64,000 bases of DNA from Campylobacter sp. CCUG 57310 (GCF_013201975.1 NZ_CP053845.1:372001-436000), one strand, 5' to 3'. Shown: positions 52,564 to 61,969, counted from the first letter of the stretch. The notes: generated from the sequence alone by a model not told the origin. Program-made: numbers and translations.

Positions 52564-55062
52564 ATGGAGATAAAAGTAGCTTTAGCAGGGCAGCCAAACT
52601 GCGGAAAATCGACTATATTTAATATGCTAAGCGGTATCCATCAGCATATCGCAAACTATCCTGGCGTAACGGTAGATAAAAAATCGGGCTTTTTTAGCGT
52701 CGGTGATCTTGATATAGAGATGATAGATCTTCCCGGAACTTACTCTTTTAGCTCTTATTCGCTTGAAGAGAAGGTAGCTAAAGAGGTTATCATCAATGAA
52801 AATCCCGATGTGATTTTAAACATAATAGACTCTTCTAATTTAAAAAGAAATTTATATCTTACTTTTCAGCTTTTAGAGATAGGCGTGCCTGTCGTGCTTG
52901 TGCTAAATATGCATGATGTAGCTAAAAGACGCGGTATTATTATCGATCATAAGAAGATGAGCGAGCTTTTAAGATGTCCGGTAATATGCGCAAGCGCTTC
53001 AAAGGGCGAAGGCAAAGAGGAAATTTTTGAAGCTCTTAGAAATGTCCGGAAGCTTAAAGAGAACTACGAAGAGTTTAAAATCAACTACGACGAGCTTGAA
53101 ATTTATATATCCGAGCTTGAAAGCAGCCTTAAATTTACTGATAAAAATATAAGCAAAAGATGGCTTTGCATAAAAGCTTTGGAAAAAGATCAAACCATTA
53201 TAGATTTGATCAAGCCCAAAAACCCAAATGTAAACGATATTGTCGATAGTGGGCGAACCAAATTTCACGATACTTTTGATAAAGATATCGAGAGCTTTTT
53301 GGCTTCGTTTAGATATGAAAGTGCCGATATCATCTTTCATAAATGCGTAGAAGAGACCAAAAAAGGCGAAGTTACTCTAACCGATAAAGCCGATAGAGTA
53401 GTCTTAAACAGATGGCTTAGTTTCCCTATTTTGCTTGCAATTATTTTTATAATTTATGAAAGTAGCATTGTGTTTGGTTATAAGCTAACGGACTATACAT
53501 GGCCTGTTTTTGCGGCGATTAAAAATTTCGTTACAGATATTACGCCAGAAGCGAATATAGCACAAATTCCTATGATCACCGATCTTGCCAATTGGCTTGT
53601 AAATTCAGCCGTTGCGCTACTTAACTATTTGCCTATATTTTTCATACTTTTTGCCATGATAGCCATACTTGAAGACGTCGGCTACATGCCTAGGATGGCG
53701 TTTATACTTGATAAACTTTTTAGAAAATTTGGACTTCACGGGCAGAGCACTCTACCTCTTGTACTTGGGGGTGCGTTTGTAGGCGGTTGTGCTGTGCCGG
53801 GAGTCATGTCGACAAAGGGAATCGCAGACGATAGGGCAAGGATGGCTACTATTTTAACCGTTCCGCTTATGAACTGTCTTGCTAAAGTGCCTTTTTATAC
53901 GCTTTTACTTGGTGCGTTTTTCCCGACACAGATGAGCATAATGCTCTTTTATATCTCTACGGTTACCGTTTTAGCAGCACTTGTGATAGCGAAATTTTTA
54001 ACTTCAACCATACTTAAAACTCGTGAAACGGCACCTTTTGTTATGGAGCTGCCACCTTATCATTTGCCTACATTTAAGGGCGTGATATTAAGATCGATAG
54101 AGAGAGTTTGGATATATATCAAAAAGGTTTGCACTATCGTTATAGCCGTTGCTATCGTGCTTTTTGCGCTTTTGCAGTTTCCGGGAATTTCAAAAGAAAA
54201 ACAAGAACACTATGCTCAAGAAGAGGCGAAAATTTTAGCAACATTTGATAAAGTGGCTAAGAAAACCGCTTATTATGAGCTTATCGACAGTAGAGATGAG
54301 GTTGCTGCGCTTTTAAATTTTTATGACGGCTATAGAGCTAAAAAGATGGGTGGAAGCAAGGATGTAGATGAGAAATATGAGGCTAAAAATGCCGAATTTT
54401 ATAAATTCTTGCGAGTTCCAAAGGATGATAAAGACGCAAAATCTATAAATACCGCTCTTAGAAAGCTTTCAACGGCTAGAAATAAAATTTTACGAGATCA
54501 AAAAAACGATAAGATAGAAAATTCTCTCCTTGGTATGGCGGGACGCGCGCTTGAGCCTATATCGCAGTTTGCAGGATTTGATTGGAAGATAAACGTAGCG
54601 TTTTTAAGCTCTTTCGCCGCTAGAGAATCAGCCGTAGCGACTCTTGGAAGCATCTATGAGACAGGCAAGGATGATGCCTCCGTAGCTCAGCCTGAGGTGA
54701 TTGTCCCGCTAAGTAGCGATAAAGAGTTAAGGCCTGAAGAGAAGATGGCTAAAAATAGTGGCTATACGCCTTTGCACGCGGCTTCTATCATTATCTTTAT
54801 GTTGCTTACTCCGCCTTGTATCGCTACGATGATCGTTGTTAAGATGCAGACGAACAGCTACTTTTGGATGTGTTTTGGGATATTCTTCCCGTTTGCGCTT
54901 GCACTTGTTGTTTCATCGCTATTTTTTAGTATTTCGCAAGCGTTTGGACTAAGCGGACTTGCGGCTATGAGTATATATTATTTTATAATGCTCTTGGCGG
55001 TTTTGGTGCTTTGGTTTGTTCCTGAAAAACGCATAAACTGGAGCGGAGGAATTAAAAAATGA
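52564..55062 (+). CDS. feoB: Ferrous iron transporter FeoB
   Basis: An 832-residue ferrous iron permease. The N-terminal G-protein domain has G1 GQPNCGKST, G3 DLPGT, G4 NMHD and a following regulatory helical domain to about residue 280; the membrane part carries two Gate motifs with cysteines (GGAFVGGCAVPGVMST, LTPPCIATM). Residues ~560-680 form a soluble insertion, charged and lysine-rich (TAYYELIDSRDEVAALLNF). It would take up Fe2+ across the inner membrane and is the core of the feo operon with the exported and Cys-rich partners downstream. Confidence 0.95.
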   Translation: MEIKVALAGQPNCGKSTIFNMLSGIHQHIANYPGVTVDKKSGFFSVGDLDIEMIDLPGTYSFSSYSLEEKVAKEVIINENPDVILNIIDSSNLKRNLYLTFQLLEIGVPVVLVLNMHDVAKRRGIIIDHKKMSELLRCPVICASASKGEGKEEIFEALRNVRKLKENYEEFKINYDELEIYISELESSLKFTDKNISKRWLCIKALEKDQTIIDLIKPKNPNVNDIVDSGRTKFHDTFDKDIESFLASFRYESADIIFHKCVEETKKGEVTLTDKADRVVLNRWLSFPILLAIIFIIYESSIVFGYKLTDYTWPVFAAIKNFVTDITPEANIAQIPMITDLANWLVNSAVALLNYLPIFFILFAMIAILEDVGYMPRMAFILDKLFRKFGLHGQSTLPLVLGGAFVGGCAVPGVMSTKGIADDRARMATILTVPLMNCLAKVPFYTLLLGAFFPTQMSIMLFYISTVTVLAALVIAKFLTSTILKTRETAPFVMELPPYHLPTFKGVILRSIERVWIYIKKVCTIVIAVAIVLFALLQFPGISKEKQEHYAQEEAKILATFDKVAKKTAYYELIDSRDEVAALLNFYDGYRAKKMGGSKDVDEKYEAKNAEFYKFLRVPKDDKDAKSINTALRKLSTARNKILRDQKNDKIENSLLGMAGRALEPISQFAGFDWKINVAFLSSFAARESAVATLGSIYETGKDDASVAQPEVIVPLSSDKELRPEEKMAKNSGYTPLHAASIIIFMLLTPPCIATMIVVKMQTNSYFWMCFGIFFPFALALVVSSLFFSISQAFGLSGLAAMSIYYFIMLLAVLVLWFVPEKRINWSGGIKK

Positions 55063-55088
55063 TAAATTTAATAACCAAAGGAGAAGAA

Positions 55089-55397
55089 ATGAAAAAATTA
55101 CTATTTTCATCATTTGTAGTTGCTCTTATGAGCTCATCTGCTTTTGCTCATACCGCTCTTATGAGTTGCTTTGACAACGGAGATGATACCGTTACTTGCG
55201 AAGGCGGCTTTAGCGACGGATCAAGCGCAAGTGGCGTACAATTTACCGTTATTCAAAACGGCAAAGTCATCATAGAGGGCAAATTCGATAAAGATAGCAG
55301 CTTCACGTTTAAAAAGCCTGAGGGCGAATACGAGGCTAAATTCTTTGCCGGAGAAGGGCACGAAGTAATTGTAAAATCAAAAGATATAGCACAATAA
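55089..55397 (+). CDS. Small exported protein of the feo operon
   Basis: A 102-residue periplasmic protein of unknown function. Signal peptide MKKLLFSSFVVALMSSSAFA, then a mature part HTALMSCFDNGDDTVTCEGG and a beta-rich domain ending KFFAGEGHEVIVKSKDI. Two cysteines in the N-terminal loop may form a disulfide or bind metal; the mature protein begins with His. Start 55089 is chosen after AAAGGAGAAGAA; an earlier ATG at 55059 overlaps feoB. Position between feoB and a DUF4198 gene suggests a role in periplasmic iron handling. Confidence 0.7.
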   Translation: MKKLLFSSFVVALMSSSAFAHTALMSCFDNGDDTVTCEGGFSDGSSASGVQFTVIQNGKVIIEGKFDKDSSFTFKKPEGEYEAKFFAGEGHEVIVKSKDIAQ

Positions 55398-55422
55398 TTT
55401 AAATTTCACAAAAAGGATAGAT

Positions 55423-56244
55423 ATGTTTAAAAAAGTTATCGTTTCAGCTGCGGTAGCAGGCGCTTTAGCTACTTCTGCATTTGCTCATTTTCAAATGCTT
55501 TACACTCCGGAATCTGCACTAAATAAAGGTGGCACTATACCTCTAAAACTAGTTTTCACTCACCCGTTTGCTGATGAGCACACTATGGATATGGGTCTTC
55601 AAGAGGATAAAAGCAGAGAAAAAGTGGTTGATTTTTTCGTAGTTCACAAAGAGAAAAAGACAGATATGCTAGCTACCTTAAAAGAGATGAAATTTAAAGG
55701 TAGCCACAACGCGGGCATGGGATATGACTCTGAATATAAAGCAAGAGGTCTTGGCGATCACGTGTTTGCACTAACTCCAGCGCCTTACTATGAAGCAAAC
55801 GAGGAAGCATATATTCAACAAATTACAAAGATGATCGTAAACGTAGGCGGCGCTCCGACTGATTGGGATGCCGAGCTAGGACTAAAAGCCGAGATCGTGC
55901 CTTTAACTAAACCTTACTCAATTTGGGCGGGAAGCACATTTACGGGTATCGTTAAATCAGAAGGAAAGCCGGTTCCTTTTGCGGAAATCGAAGTTGAGTA
56001 TATGAACCACGCTATTGACATGAAGAAAAACATGACAAATCCAAAAGGCAAATTCGAAGCCCCACAAGATAGCTTTGTAACACTTACTATTAAAGCTAAC
56101 GAAAGAGGCGAATTTACGTTCGGTATACCAAAAGCAGGCTGGTGGGGATTTGCAGCTCTTGGCGTAGGTCCTGACAAAGAGTATAAGGGCAAAGAGCTAA
56201 GCCAAGACGCAGTTATCTGGGTTCAAGCAAAAGATATGAAATAA
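55423..56244 (+). CDS. DUF4198 protein of the feo operon
   Basis: A 273-residue exported protein, DUF4198 family. Signal peptide to TSAFA-HFQMLYTP; the core contains IPLKLVFTHPFADEHTM with a histidine cluster and the family segment LKAEIVPLTKPYSIWAG and KANERGEFTFGIPKAGWWGF. The latter is nearer the NikK/CbiK-associated DUF4198 type than the two paralogues at 7.3 and 31 kb. It follows the small exported gene after 25 bases and precedes the Cys-rich FeoB partner, so it is part of the feo operon and probably acts on iron or another divalent metal in the periplasm. Confidence 0.82.
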   Translation: MFKKVIVSAAVAGALATSAFAHFQMLYTPESALNKGGTIPLKLVFTHPFADEHTMDMGLQEDKSREKVVDFFVVHKEKKTDMLATLKEMKFKGSHNAGMGYDSEYKARGLGDHVFALTPAPYYEANEEAYIQQITKMIVNVGGAPTDWDAELGLKAEIVPLTKPYSIWAGSTFTGIVKSEGKPVPFAEIEVEYMNHAIDMKKNMTNPKGKFEAPQDSFVTLTIKANERGEFTFGIPKAGWWGFAALGVGPDKEYKGKELSQDAVIWVQAKDMK

Positions 56245-56296
56245 TTAAAATTTGAGCGAGAGTAAAATCTCTTGCTCAAATTTATAAGGATATAAA

Positions 56297-56434
56297 ATGA
56301 GCGGATTAGAAGCAACTTTTCTTATAGTTATCGCACTTGCGGCAGGTTATTTTGTCTATGTAAAAGAGTTTAAGCAAAAAGACTGCGGATGCGGCAACAA
56401 AGGAAATTGTCACAAAAAACAACAGCGCGGGTAG
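56297..56434 (+). CDS. FeoB-associated Cys-rich membrane protein
   Basis: A 45-residue protein with one N-terminal membrane helix (EATFLIVIALAAGYFVYV) and a short cytoplasmic tail carrying a cysteine cluster CGCGNKGNC plus a nearby His. This layout is that of the FeoB-associated Cys-rich membrane protein family. AAGGATATAAA precedes the ATG. It is the last gene of the feo operon and is followed by a clear terminator. It may help Fe2+ pass from FeoB or sense iron; the family function is not settled. Confidence 0.85.
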   Translation: MSGLEATFLIVIALAAGYFVYVKEFKQKDCGCGNKGNCHKKQQRG

Positions 56435-56464
56435 CTAAAGCAAATTTTAGCTACTTCTTATTTT
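56431..56464 (+). terminator. Terminator of the feo operon
   Basis: GTAGCTAAA at 56431-56439 pairs with TTTAGCTAC at 56446-56454 around six bases; TTCTTATTTT follows. Confidence 0.8.
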
Positions 56465-56553
56465 GATGTTTGAATTCTCAAAACAACCACAATAAATCAC
56501 TATCAAAGAATTTCGCCTAGTAAATTTTTTGCCATCTCACAAATTTCGATAAA

Positions 56554-58773
56554 CTAACTTTCTAAAAATTCAAGTTTTTCTATAGCGTTGTTTTTTCTAA
56601 ATTCAAAATATATTCTCTTGATTTGAGCAAGTTCGTCAGCACTTATGTGTCCGCAGCTCTCTTGCAGTCTTGTTTTGATACGCGAAGTATCAAGAGCTAA
56701 AAGAGATGAAGCAATGAAATTTTCAACCAGTACTATCCCAAGCCTTTTAACCGAGTTCGTTTCGTCTAAAATTTCAAGCGCCCTAGTTGCTAAATTTAGT
56801 GTTTCTTGGTATAAATCTTCATTGGGATCAATTAAAATTTTATAAAGCATATTTAGCGAAAGATTGTGCAAAGATATGGCAAGCTCATCCCTATCGCCTA
56901 CTGATTGCTTCAGGCTTAACCCGATTTTGCCGAATTTTATAGCGGTGTCAATGCTTGTTATATCGCTAAAATTTTGTGATATAAACTTGAGTCTATAAGA
57001 GATAGCCATATTTACAAAGCTTGCTCCGTATTCAAAAGCACCTAAAGCCGGCACAAATAAGCATTTTTTATAAAATTTGATAGCCTCGTCGAAGTCATTT
57101 TCCCATTCGTATAAATTTGCTTTGATGTTATAAAAGTGCCATAACCAAAGAGGCTCATTGTCTTCGCTATGCGAAAACAGCATTTTTTCGAGCTTGCCTA
57201 AGATATCTTTAGCCTCATTTTTTAGCGCTTCGTCTCTTTGTGAGATTATTATCCAAGCCGCTTTTCTTTGGTAGTATCTTACCTCTATATCAGACGGCTT
57301 TGCTCCTAAATTTAGCTCTTTTGGGAAATTTTCGTATGCTTCCTTTAGCTTTCCTGCTCGCTCATAAAGCGAGCTGATATTTAGAGCGTATCTGTTTGGA
57401 TTGATCTCGTAAAGGTATCTGTTTAGCAAGATAGCCTCTCTAAATTGTCCGTTTCGTTTAAATAAAAATACCAAATCATCAAGCGCACTTAAACTAAGCT
57501 TTCTGTAGATTGAGTCGTTTGAGCTATCAAAGCTTTCTATGTCGTTTGTGTCAAACATCTTGCCAGCTATCTCAAACCAGTAGCTATTTATAAGCTCGTA
57601 ATGCTGCTTTTCTTTTACTTTTTTTATAAATTTTTCTAAAATTTTTACACTTCTTTTGTGATCAAGCACGAGATCTTTGGTGTAATGATAAAGTATCAAA
57701 AGAGATAGCGGATTGTCAAAAATATCGGTGCAATGCTCTATGTGGTTTCTTAGGTATTGTGCTAGTTCACGCTCTTCCGTTTTGAGGTCATCATATCTTA
57801 CACAAGGAGTGAAAAATATCTGAAGAGATCTTTGCTGTGCTAAAAATCCAAAATCCTTAAAGCTTCTTGTTATGAAATTTTGAAATCCAAATATTAGTTT
57901 TGAACTATTTTCTGCTTGTTTATCTTCAAAGAAATTCTTCCCGCAGTATTCAAAAAGCTCAAGCGAGATATAGGTCTTTTGGTTGGGTTTTTTGGTTATA
58001 AATGTCGAACAAAGCCTCATTAAATCATAAAATTTACTTTCTCTATGGGAGAACATAAATCTAAAATCAAATTTGTCTTTAGAGTCAAAATTTGCCTTAT
58101 TTTCATGAATTTGAATCTCTTTTACGCCAAGCTCGGTTAAAATTCTCTTGATATCGGCTACTTTGTCGCTTCTAATATAAAAATTTACATTCTCAAAACG
58201 CTTTAAAATCTCTTTTGCAAATACTTTCCAAAGCCACTCGTCGCTTCTTTTTAAATCAAAGTTGTAAAGATGAATTTGTGTTTCGCGGCTAAAATTTAAA
58301 AGCGTGAGCTTTAGCTTTTTGGCTCTTCTTGAGTCGGTGTTCAACCATGAGTTTATGATGTTTTTGATGCTGTTTCCTTCGGTGTCAAAGGCCTGAGGAA
58401 GCAGCAGCAATCCAAGAAATAAAATAATTACAAAGATAAGAGATATCATCTCTGTGTTGCTAAATTTTAAAGGAGTTTCAAATATGAGTTTTTTAAAAAA
58501 ATCTTCATAAATACTAACCGCTAAAAGCGATAAAAGTATGAAAAATACCGCTGCGATAGAGATAAATTTAGAGATTATTCTTTTTATAAAAAGCGCTGAA
58601 AATAGTTTTTTCTTTCTGTTTAAAGACGCTATGTCCAGGATAAATTTATCAAGACTGTCGTCCTTGCAAAATGTTATGTAAAGCCCGCTTTTATCTTTAA
58701 ATACTGAGCTTTCATCTACTCTTTGTCTCTTGGAGCTTTGTAAATTTAGGGTATGAATTTTGATATTTTGCAT
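56554..58773 (-). CDS. Large membrane protein with TPR-like C-terminal region, unknown function
   Basis: A 739-residue protein (from ATG 58773; a longer frame from 58830 would overlap the upstream gene). Residues ~1-60 are cytoplasmic; two hydrophobic segments at ~70-90 and ~105-130 anchor it. The following ~200 residues have no recognised domain. The C-terminal half is helical and repeat-like (FREAILLNRYLYEINPNRYA, NLYEWENDFDEAIKFYKKC), resembling tetratricopeptide repeats. AAAGGTAG precedes ATG 58773. Two bases separate it from the gamma-glutamylcyclotransferase-like gene upstream; they form an operon. I do not recognise the family and can give no function. Confidence 0.65.
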   Translation of the reverse strand: MQNIKIHTLNLQSSKRQRVDESSVFKDKSGLYITFCKDDSLDKFILDIASLNRKKKLFSALFIKRIISKFISIAAVFFILLSLLAVSIYEDFFKKLIFETPLKFSNTEMISLIFVIILFLGLLLLPQAFDTEGNSIKNIINSWLNTDSRRAKKLKLTLLNFSRETQIHLYNFDLKRSDEWLWKVFAKEILKRFENVNFYIRSDKVADIKRILTELGVKEIQIHENKANFDSKDKFDFRFMFSHRESKFYDLMRLCSTFITKKPNQKTYISLELFEYCGKNFFEDKQAENSSKLIFGFQNFITRSFKDFGFLAQQRSLQIFFTPCVRYDDLKTEERELAQYLRNHIEHCTDIFDNPLSLLILYHYTKDLVLDHKRSVKILEKFIKKVKEKQHYELINSYWFEIAGKMFDTNDIESFDSSNDSIYRKLSLSALDDLVFLFKRNGQFREAILLNRYLYEINPNRYALNISSLYERAGKLKEAYENFPKELNLGAKPSDIEVRYYQRKAAWIIISQRDEALKNEAKDILGKLEKMLFSHSEDNEPLWLWHFYNIKANLYEWENDFDEAIKFYKKCLFVPALGAFEYGASFVNMAISYRLKFISQNFSDITSIDTAIKFGKIGLSLKQSVGDRDELAISLHNLSLNMLYKILIDPNEDLYQETLNLATRALEILDETNSVKRLGIVLVENFIASSLLALDTSRIKTRLQESCGHISADELAQIKRIYFEFRKNNAIEKLEFLES

Positions 58774-58774
58774 A

Positions 58775-59326
58775 TTAGCTACCTTTTGCCGCTTTGTTTT
58801 GCAAGCTATCAGTAAATGTGTATTCTCCATCTTTTAGTTCAAACGGAAAATCTTTTAAAATTTCGGCAAAATTCTGCTTAAATTCATCGTCGTAATTATC
58901 TAACGCATCTTTTATTATGTTTATGTATTTTATCGGTATAAAGCTATTTTTATCTCCTTTGTGAGCTATAAATTTATCGTTTGTCGTTATAAATGCCGTT
59001 AGCTCTGCATTAAAATTTTCATCTAAAATTTGCTCTTTATTTATGCAAATTTGACTGTAGTTTTTCTCTCTTAGCTTTAGCTCTTCAAGCTCGTCATTTT
59101 TAACCTTTATAGCCACTCCCCAAATTTCGCTATTTTTGTCTGCTTTGATATTTAAAAACACACCTTTTACCTGCTCTTTATCAAAATTTATATGTGAAAC
59201 TGCATTCCAAACGCGCCTGTAGCCTTTTATTTTAATTGGAATTAGATCATCTTGTGTTAGTATTCTCTTGAAACTTTTTTGTGCGCTTTTTAAATTTATT
59301 AGCGAGCCAAAGCCAAATATATACAT
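58775..59326 (-). CDS. Gamma-glutamylcyclotransferase-like protein
   Basis: A 183-residue protein with the GGCT/AIG2-like start MYIFGFGSLINLKSAQKSFK (a YGS-type loop), GYRRVWNAVS, the GVFLNIKADKNSEIWGVAIKV core and a catalytic-type acidic residue in LREKNYSQICI. Members cleave gamma-glutamyl amine or peptide bonds with 5-oxoproline release; the substrate here is unknown. It shares an operon with the large TPR-like membrane protein. Length is typical. Confidence 0.75.
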   Translation of the reverse strand: MYIFGFGSLINLKSAQKSFKRILTQDDLIPIKIKGYRRVWNAVSHINFDKEQVKGVFLNIKADKNSEIWGVAIKVKNDELEELKLREKNYSQICINKEQILDENFNAELTAFITTNDKFIAHKGDKNSFIPIKYINIIKDALDNYDDEFKQNFAEILKDFPFELKDGEYTFTDSLQNKAAKGS

Positions 59327-59387
59327 AATAAAGCCTTTGAATTTAATGGCTTTATTATTGCATTTTTGTTATTTAAGGCAGATAAAT

Positions 59388-60230
59388 TTATATGAGTTTA
59401 TATGCCATTGGAATTTTGATAAGGTAGTCTTTTTCAAGTATCGGAAATTCTTTTGAAGCTTTTCTGATCGCTTCCATTGCAGCTTCGTCAAGACTATCAA
59501 ATCCTGAGCTTTTGATTACTTTTACATCGCTTACCGTGCCGTTTGTTTTAAAGAAAAAACTTACTTCCACGACTCCTTGATGTCTCATCTTAGTAGCTCT
59601 TTTAGGGTATTTTTGGTGTTTTTTGATAGCGCTTTGCATCTTGGCAAATCTCTCGTCGCCCGCAGATGTAGCAAAGCTAAATTCGCCTACGGTTTGAGTG
59701 GTGACGGGGCTTGCTTTTTGGTCTGTGGCGGTAGTTACGGGCGCGGATACCGGAGTTGAGGGTTGCGCTACTTCTTTAGGTGTAGCAGGCTCTACTGCAG
59801 CCGTAACTACAGGCTCGGCAGGTATTGGTTCAACCGGTTTCTCTACTTTTTCTGCTACTTTTTTAGGCTTTGGCTTAGGTTTTGGTTTTTCAACCGGTTT
59901 TGGCTCTACTTTTTTAACGGGCTCAGGCACCACTACAGGCTGTGGTACGACAACCGGTTCAGGGATTATCACAGGCTCTGGGGGTGGGGGAACTACTATG
60001 GGCTCGGGCAGGCTTTGTACGGGTGCCGGTTGTGGTGCAGGAGGAAGAGGTGCTGCCGGAGGCTTGAATGATTTTAGGCTTATTTTTATGCTTTCTTCCA
60101 TGCTAGGTTTGATTTGCGTTGGAAGATTGATGAAGGCGACTATTAAAATCGCGTGAAATAGCGCAGATCCTGCAAGTCCGCTTAGATTTGATTTTTTATT
60201 CAGTGAGAGTTGTGATGGCGAAATTTTCAT
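59388..60230 (-). CDS. tonB: TonB energy transducer
   Basis: A 280-residue TonB: a short basic cytoplasmic N-terminus, one membrane helix (SALFHAILIVAFINLP), a long periplasmic Pro/Val/Lys/Glu-rich linker with alternating PEPV and PKPK units (residues ~60-135), and a C-terminal TonB domain (HQGVVEVSFFFKTNGTVSDV) ending at KL. It transfers proton-motive-force energy from ExbBD to TonB-dependent receptors, such as that at 8-10 kb. It overlaps exbD by 35 bases. The extended linker may allow long reach across the periplasm. Confidence 0.93.
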   Translation of the reverse strand: MKISPSQLSLNKKSNLSGLAGSALFHAILIVAFINLPTQIKPSMEESIKISLKSFKPPAAPLPPAPQPAPVQSLPEPIVVPPPPEPVIIPEPVVVPQPVVVPEPVKKVEPKPVEKPKPKPKPKKVAEKVEKPVEPIPAEPVVTAAVEPATPKEVAQPSTPVSAPVTTATDQKASPVTTQTVGEFSFATSAGDERFAKMQSAIKKHQKYPKRATKMRHQGVVEVSFFFKTNGTVSDVKVIKSSGFDSLDEAAMEAIRKASKEFPILEKDYLIKIPMAYKLI

Positions 60231-60576
60231 GATTTTTCTCTTTTAAGATATCAATAACCTTTACAAACATCTCAAATTTGCTGTTTTTGTCGCTTTTTAA
60301 CTCAATCAAAGTCTTTGCGTCGATATCACTTAATCTCTCTTTTAAATTATCCTCGGCGATCTTTTCATCATCAATAAAAAATTCATTGTCTTTGTTGATG
60401 ATAACGGCTATTTTATTATCCTCTTGCTCCGTCTTCGCGCTTTCGCTACTAGGTAAATCAATAGGTATGTTTCCTTGTGCGATGAACGTAGAAACGCTTA
60501 GCACTATGGCTAATAGCACAAGCATGATATCTATCAGAGGAATTACGTTTAAGCCCTCTTTTTTAGGCATTCTCAT
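60196..60576 (-). CDS. exbD: Biopolymer transport protein ExbD
   Basis: A 126-residue ExbD: N-terminal [20 protein letters not shown] with the conserved membrane Asp ([12 protein letters not shown]) and a periplasmic domain ending in FAITTLTE. Overlaps exbB by 14 bases and tonB by 35, so translation of the three genes is tightly coupled. The membrane Asp is the proton pathway residue of the ExbBD motor. Confidence 0.94.
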   Translation of the reverse strand: MRMPKKEGLNVIPLIDIMLVLLAIVLSVSTFIAQGNIPIDLPSSESAKTEQEDNKIAVIINKDNEFFIDDEKIAEDNLKERLSDIDAKTLIELKSDKNSKFEMFVKVIDILKEKNHENFAITTLTE

Positions 60577-60991
60577 ATTTTGCCTTATAGCGATTGATTA
60601 AAACTTCTACCTTTCTCATAAAGCCGTTATAAAGCATAAGCGTAGGGATAGCCACTATAAGCCCAAGAGCCGTAGCCTTAAGGGCTAGAGATAGTCCAAC
60701 CATGATGCTTTTGGTATCAATTCCTCCGCTCATACCCATATCATAAAACGTGATCATAATACCTGCAACCGTGCCTAAAAGACCTATATATGGAGCGTTT
60801 GAATAGACTATGTAAAGCGTTGTAAGGTTTTTTGTAAGAGCTTCTTCAAATTCTTCAACTTTTTTATAGTTCTCAAGCTTGACATTAGCGTAAAATATTA
60901 TACGTTCGATAGTAAACCAAACAACTAAAAAGCTCATAAAACCTAAAATAGCTATGATGATGTAATCCACATTCGCTTTTAAAAATTCCAT
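60563..60991 (-). CDS. exbB: Biopolymer transport protein ExbB
   Basis: A 142-residue MotA/TolQ/ExbB-type inner-membrane protein with three helices; the conserved [18 protein letters not shown] loop-helix and [21 protein letters not shown] are present. It is the short epsilonproteobacterial ExbB. First gene of exbB-exbD-tonB, with AAGGTG before its ATG and a near-consensus sigma-70 promoter about 30 bases upstream. Confidence 0.94.
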   Translation of the reverse strand: MEFLKANVDYIIIAILGFMSFLVVWFTIERIIFYANVKLENYKKVEEFEEALTKNLTTLYIVYSNAPYIGLLGTVAGIMITFYDMGMSGGIDTKSIMVGLSLALKATALGLIVAIPTLMLYNGFMRKVEVLINRYKAKYENA

Positions 60992-61020
60992 TTAACACCT
61001 TGTTTTAAAAATAGAAAAGC

Positions 61021-61049
61021 ATTATATCAATTACGATATTTATTGTCAA
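61021..61049 (-). promoter_or_regulatory. Near-consensus promoter of exbB-exbD-tonB
   Basis: On the minus strand TTGACA (61049-61044) and TATAAT (61026-61021) are separated by exactly 17 bases, both perfect hexamers. The -10 lies about 30 bases before the exbB start. A consensus -35 is unusual in Campylobacter. A repressor such as Fur would be needed to silence so strong a promoter; the A+T-rich spacer might hold its site. Confidence 0.75.
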
Positions 61050-61232
61050 TTATATATCGCAATATAGGCGATTTGTTTAAAATAAATATCATTTTTAGCA
61101 TAAACTAAAAATACTGAATTCTAATTTATATTATTTTTTATATTTTTAAAATAATTAATTTTAAGAAATAGTTTGTATAAAATATAATTAAAAATAGTTA
61201 AATAAAATTTTAAATTAAAAATTTTGAGGAGT

Positions 61233-61258
61233 AAAAGAGGGTATAGTAACCCTCTTTT
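61233..61258 (-). terminator. Terminator after the Sel1 lipoprotein gene
   Basis: AAAAGAGGGT at 61233-61242 pairs perfectly with ACCCTCTTTT at 61249-61258 around a six-base loop. It lies directly downstream of the minus-strand Sel1 gene; the T-run is inside the stem end on both strands, so it may act in both directions. Confidence 0.8.
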
Positions 61259-61262
61259 ATTT

Positions 61263-61886
61263 TTATCTTCCTTGAATTCTCTTCATATTATCACATCCTG
61301 AAACTTCACCGCTAAAGCAGGACGATTTATAAATTTGAAGAGCTTTATACTCATCTTTTTGTGTTCCAAGACCAAGCTCGTATAAAATTCCCATATTGGT
61401 ACAAGAAGGCATATCTCCAAGCGTACAACCTCTTGAGTATGCGTCAAAAGCCATTGCGAAGTCTGATTCTTTGCCGTCATCTGAACGGTAATATTCGCCC
61501 AAGTAGTAGCATGAATCAGCCCCCTGATTTACGCATGAATTTTTATAAATTTCAAGTGCTTTTTGAGTGTCTTTTTTTAGTCCGATTTGATCTCCGTACA
61601 TATACATATTGGCTAAATTTGTGCAAGCCTTTTGATGTCCGCTTTTGCAAGTTCTTTCATAGATATTAAATGCCGTTTTATGATCTTGCAAATTTTGATA
61701 GCTCAGCGCCAAGTCGTTGCATGCCGAGAAATTTCCGCTATCGCATTTTGGTTTTAGTATAGCAAGCGCTCTAGTGTTAAAGTCCGTATCAACCGATGTG
61801 TTTTTTATACTTGGAGCACTAGGCGTAGATGACGAAGCGCATCCTGCAAGAAATAAAGCGGCTAAAAACATTAGCAATTTTTTCAT
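61263..61886 (-). CDS. Sel1-repeat lipoprotein
   Basis: A 207-residue lipoprotein: the signal peptide MKKLLMFLAALFLAGC has a lipobox LAGC, so Cys16 is lipidated. About four paired-cysteine Sel1-like repeats follow: CDSGNFSAC, CKSGHQKAC, CVNQGADSC, CTLGDMPSC, CFSGEVSGC. It differs from the three other Sel1/Hcp-like proteins in the window by membrane anchoring. Free-standing gene with its own terminator. Function likely in extracytoplasmic protein interaction. Confidence 0.85.
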   Translation of the reverse strand: MKKLLMFLAALFLAGCASSSTPSAPSIKNTSVDTDFNTRALAILKPKCDSGNFSACNDLALSYQNLQDHKTAFNIYERTCKSGHQKACTNLANMYMYGDQIGLKKDTQKALEIYKNSCVNQGADSCYYLGEYYRSDDGKESDFAMAFDAYSRGCTLGDMPSCTNMGILYELGLGTQKDEYKALQIYKSSCFSGEVSGCDNMKRIQGR

Positions 61887-61969
61887 TTGATTATCCTTTG
61901 TTTATTAAAATTTATCTGTGTAAATTATTAAAATTTCATATTTTATGCAAATTAAATTCGCAGTTAGAT

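Noticed and set aside
59698-60156. 152-residue plus-strand glycine/threonine-rich open frame
   Set aside because: It is the antisense of the proline-rich TonB linker; the low complexity comes from the repeat codons of tonB.
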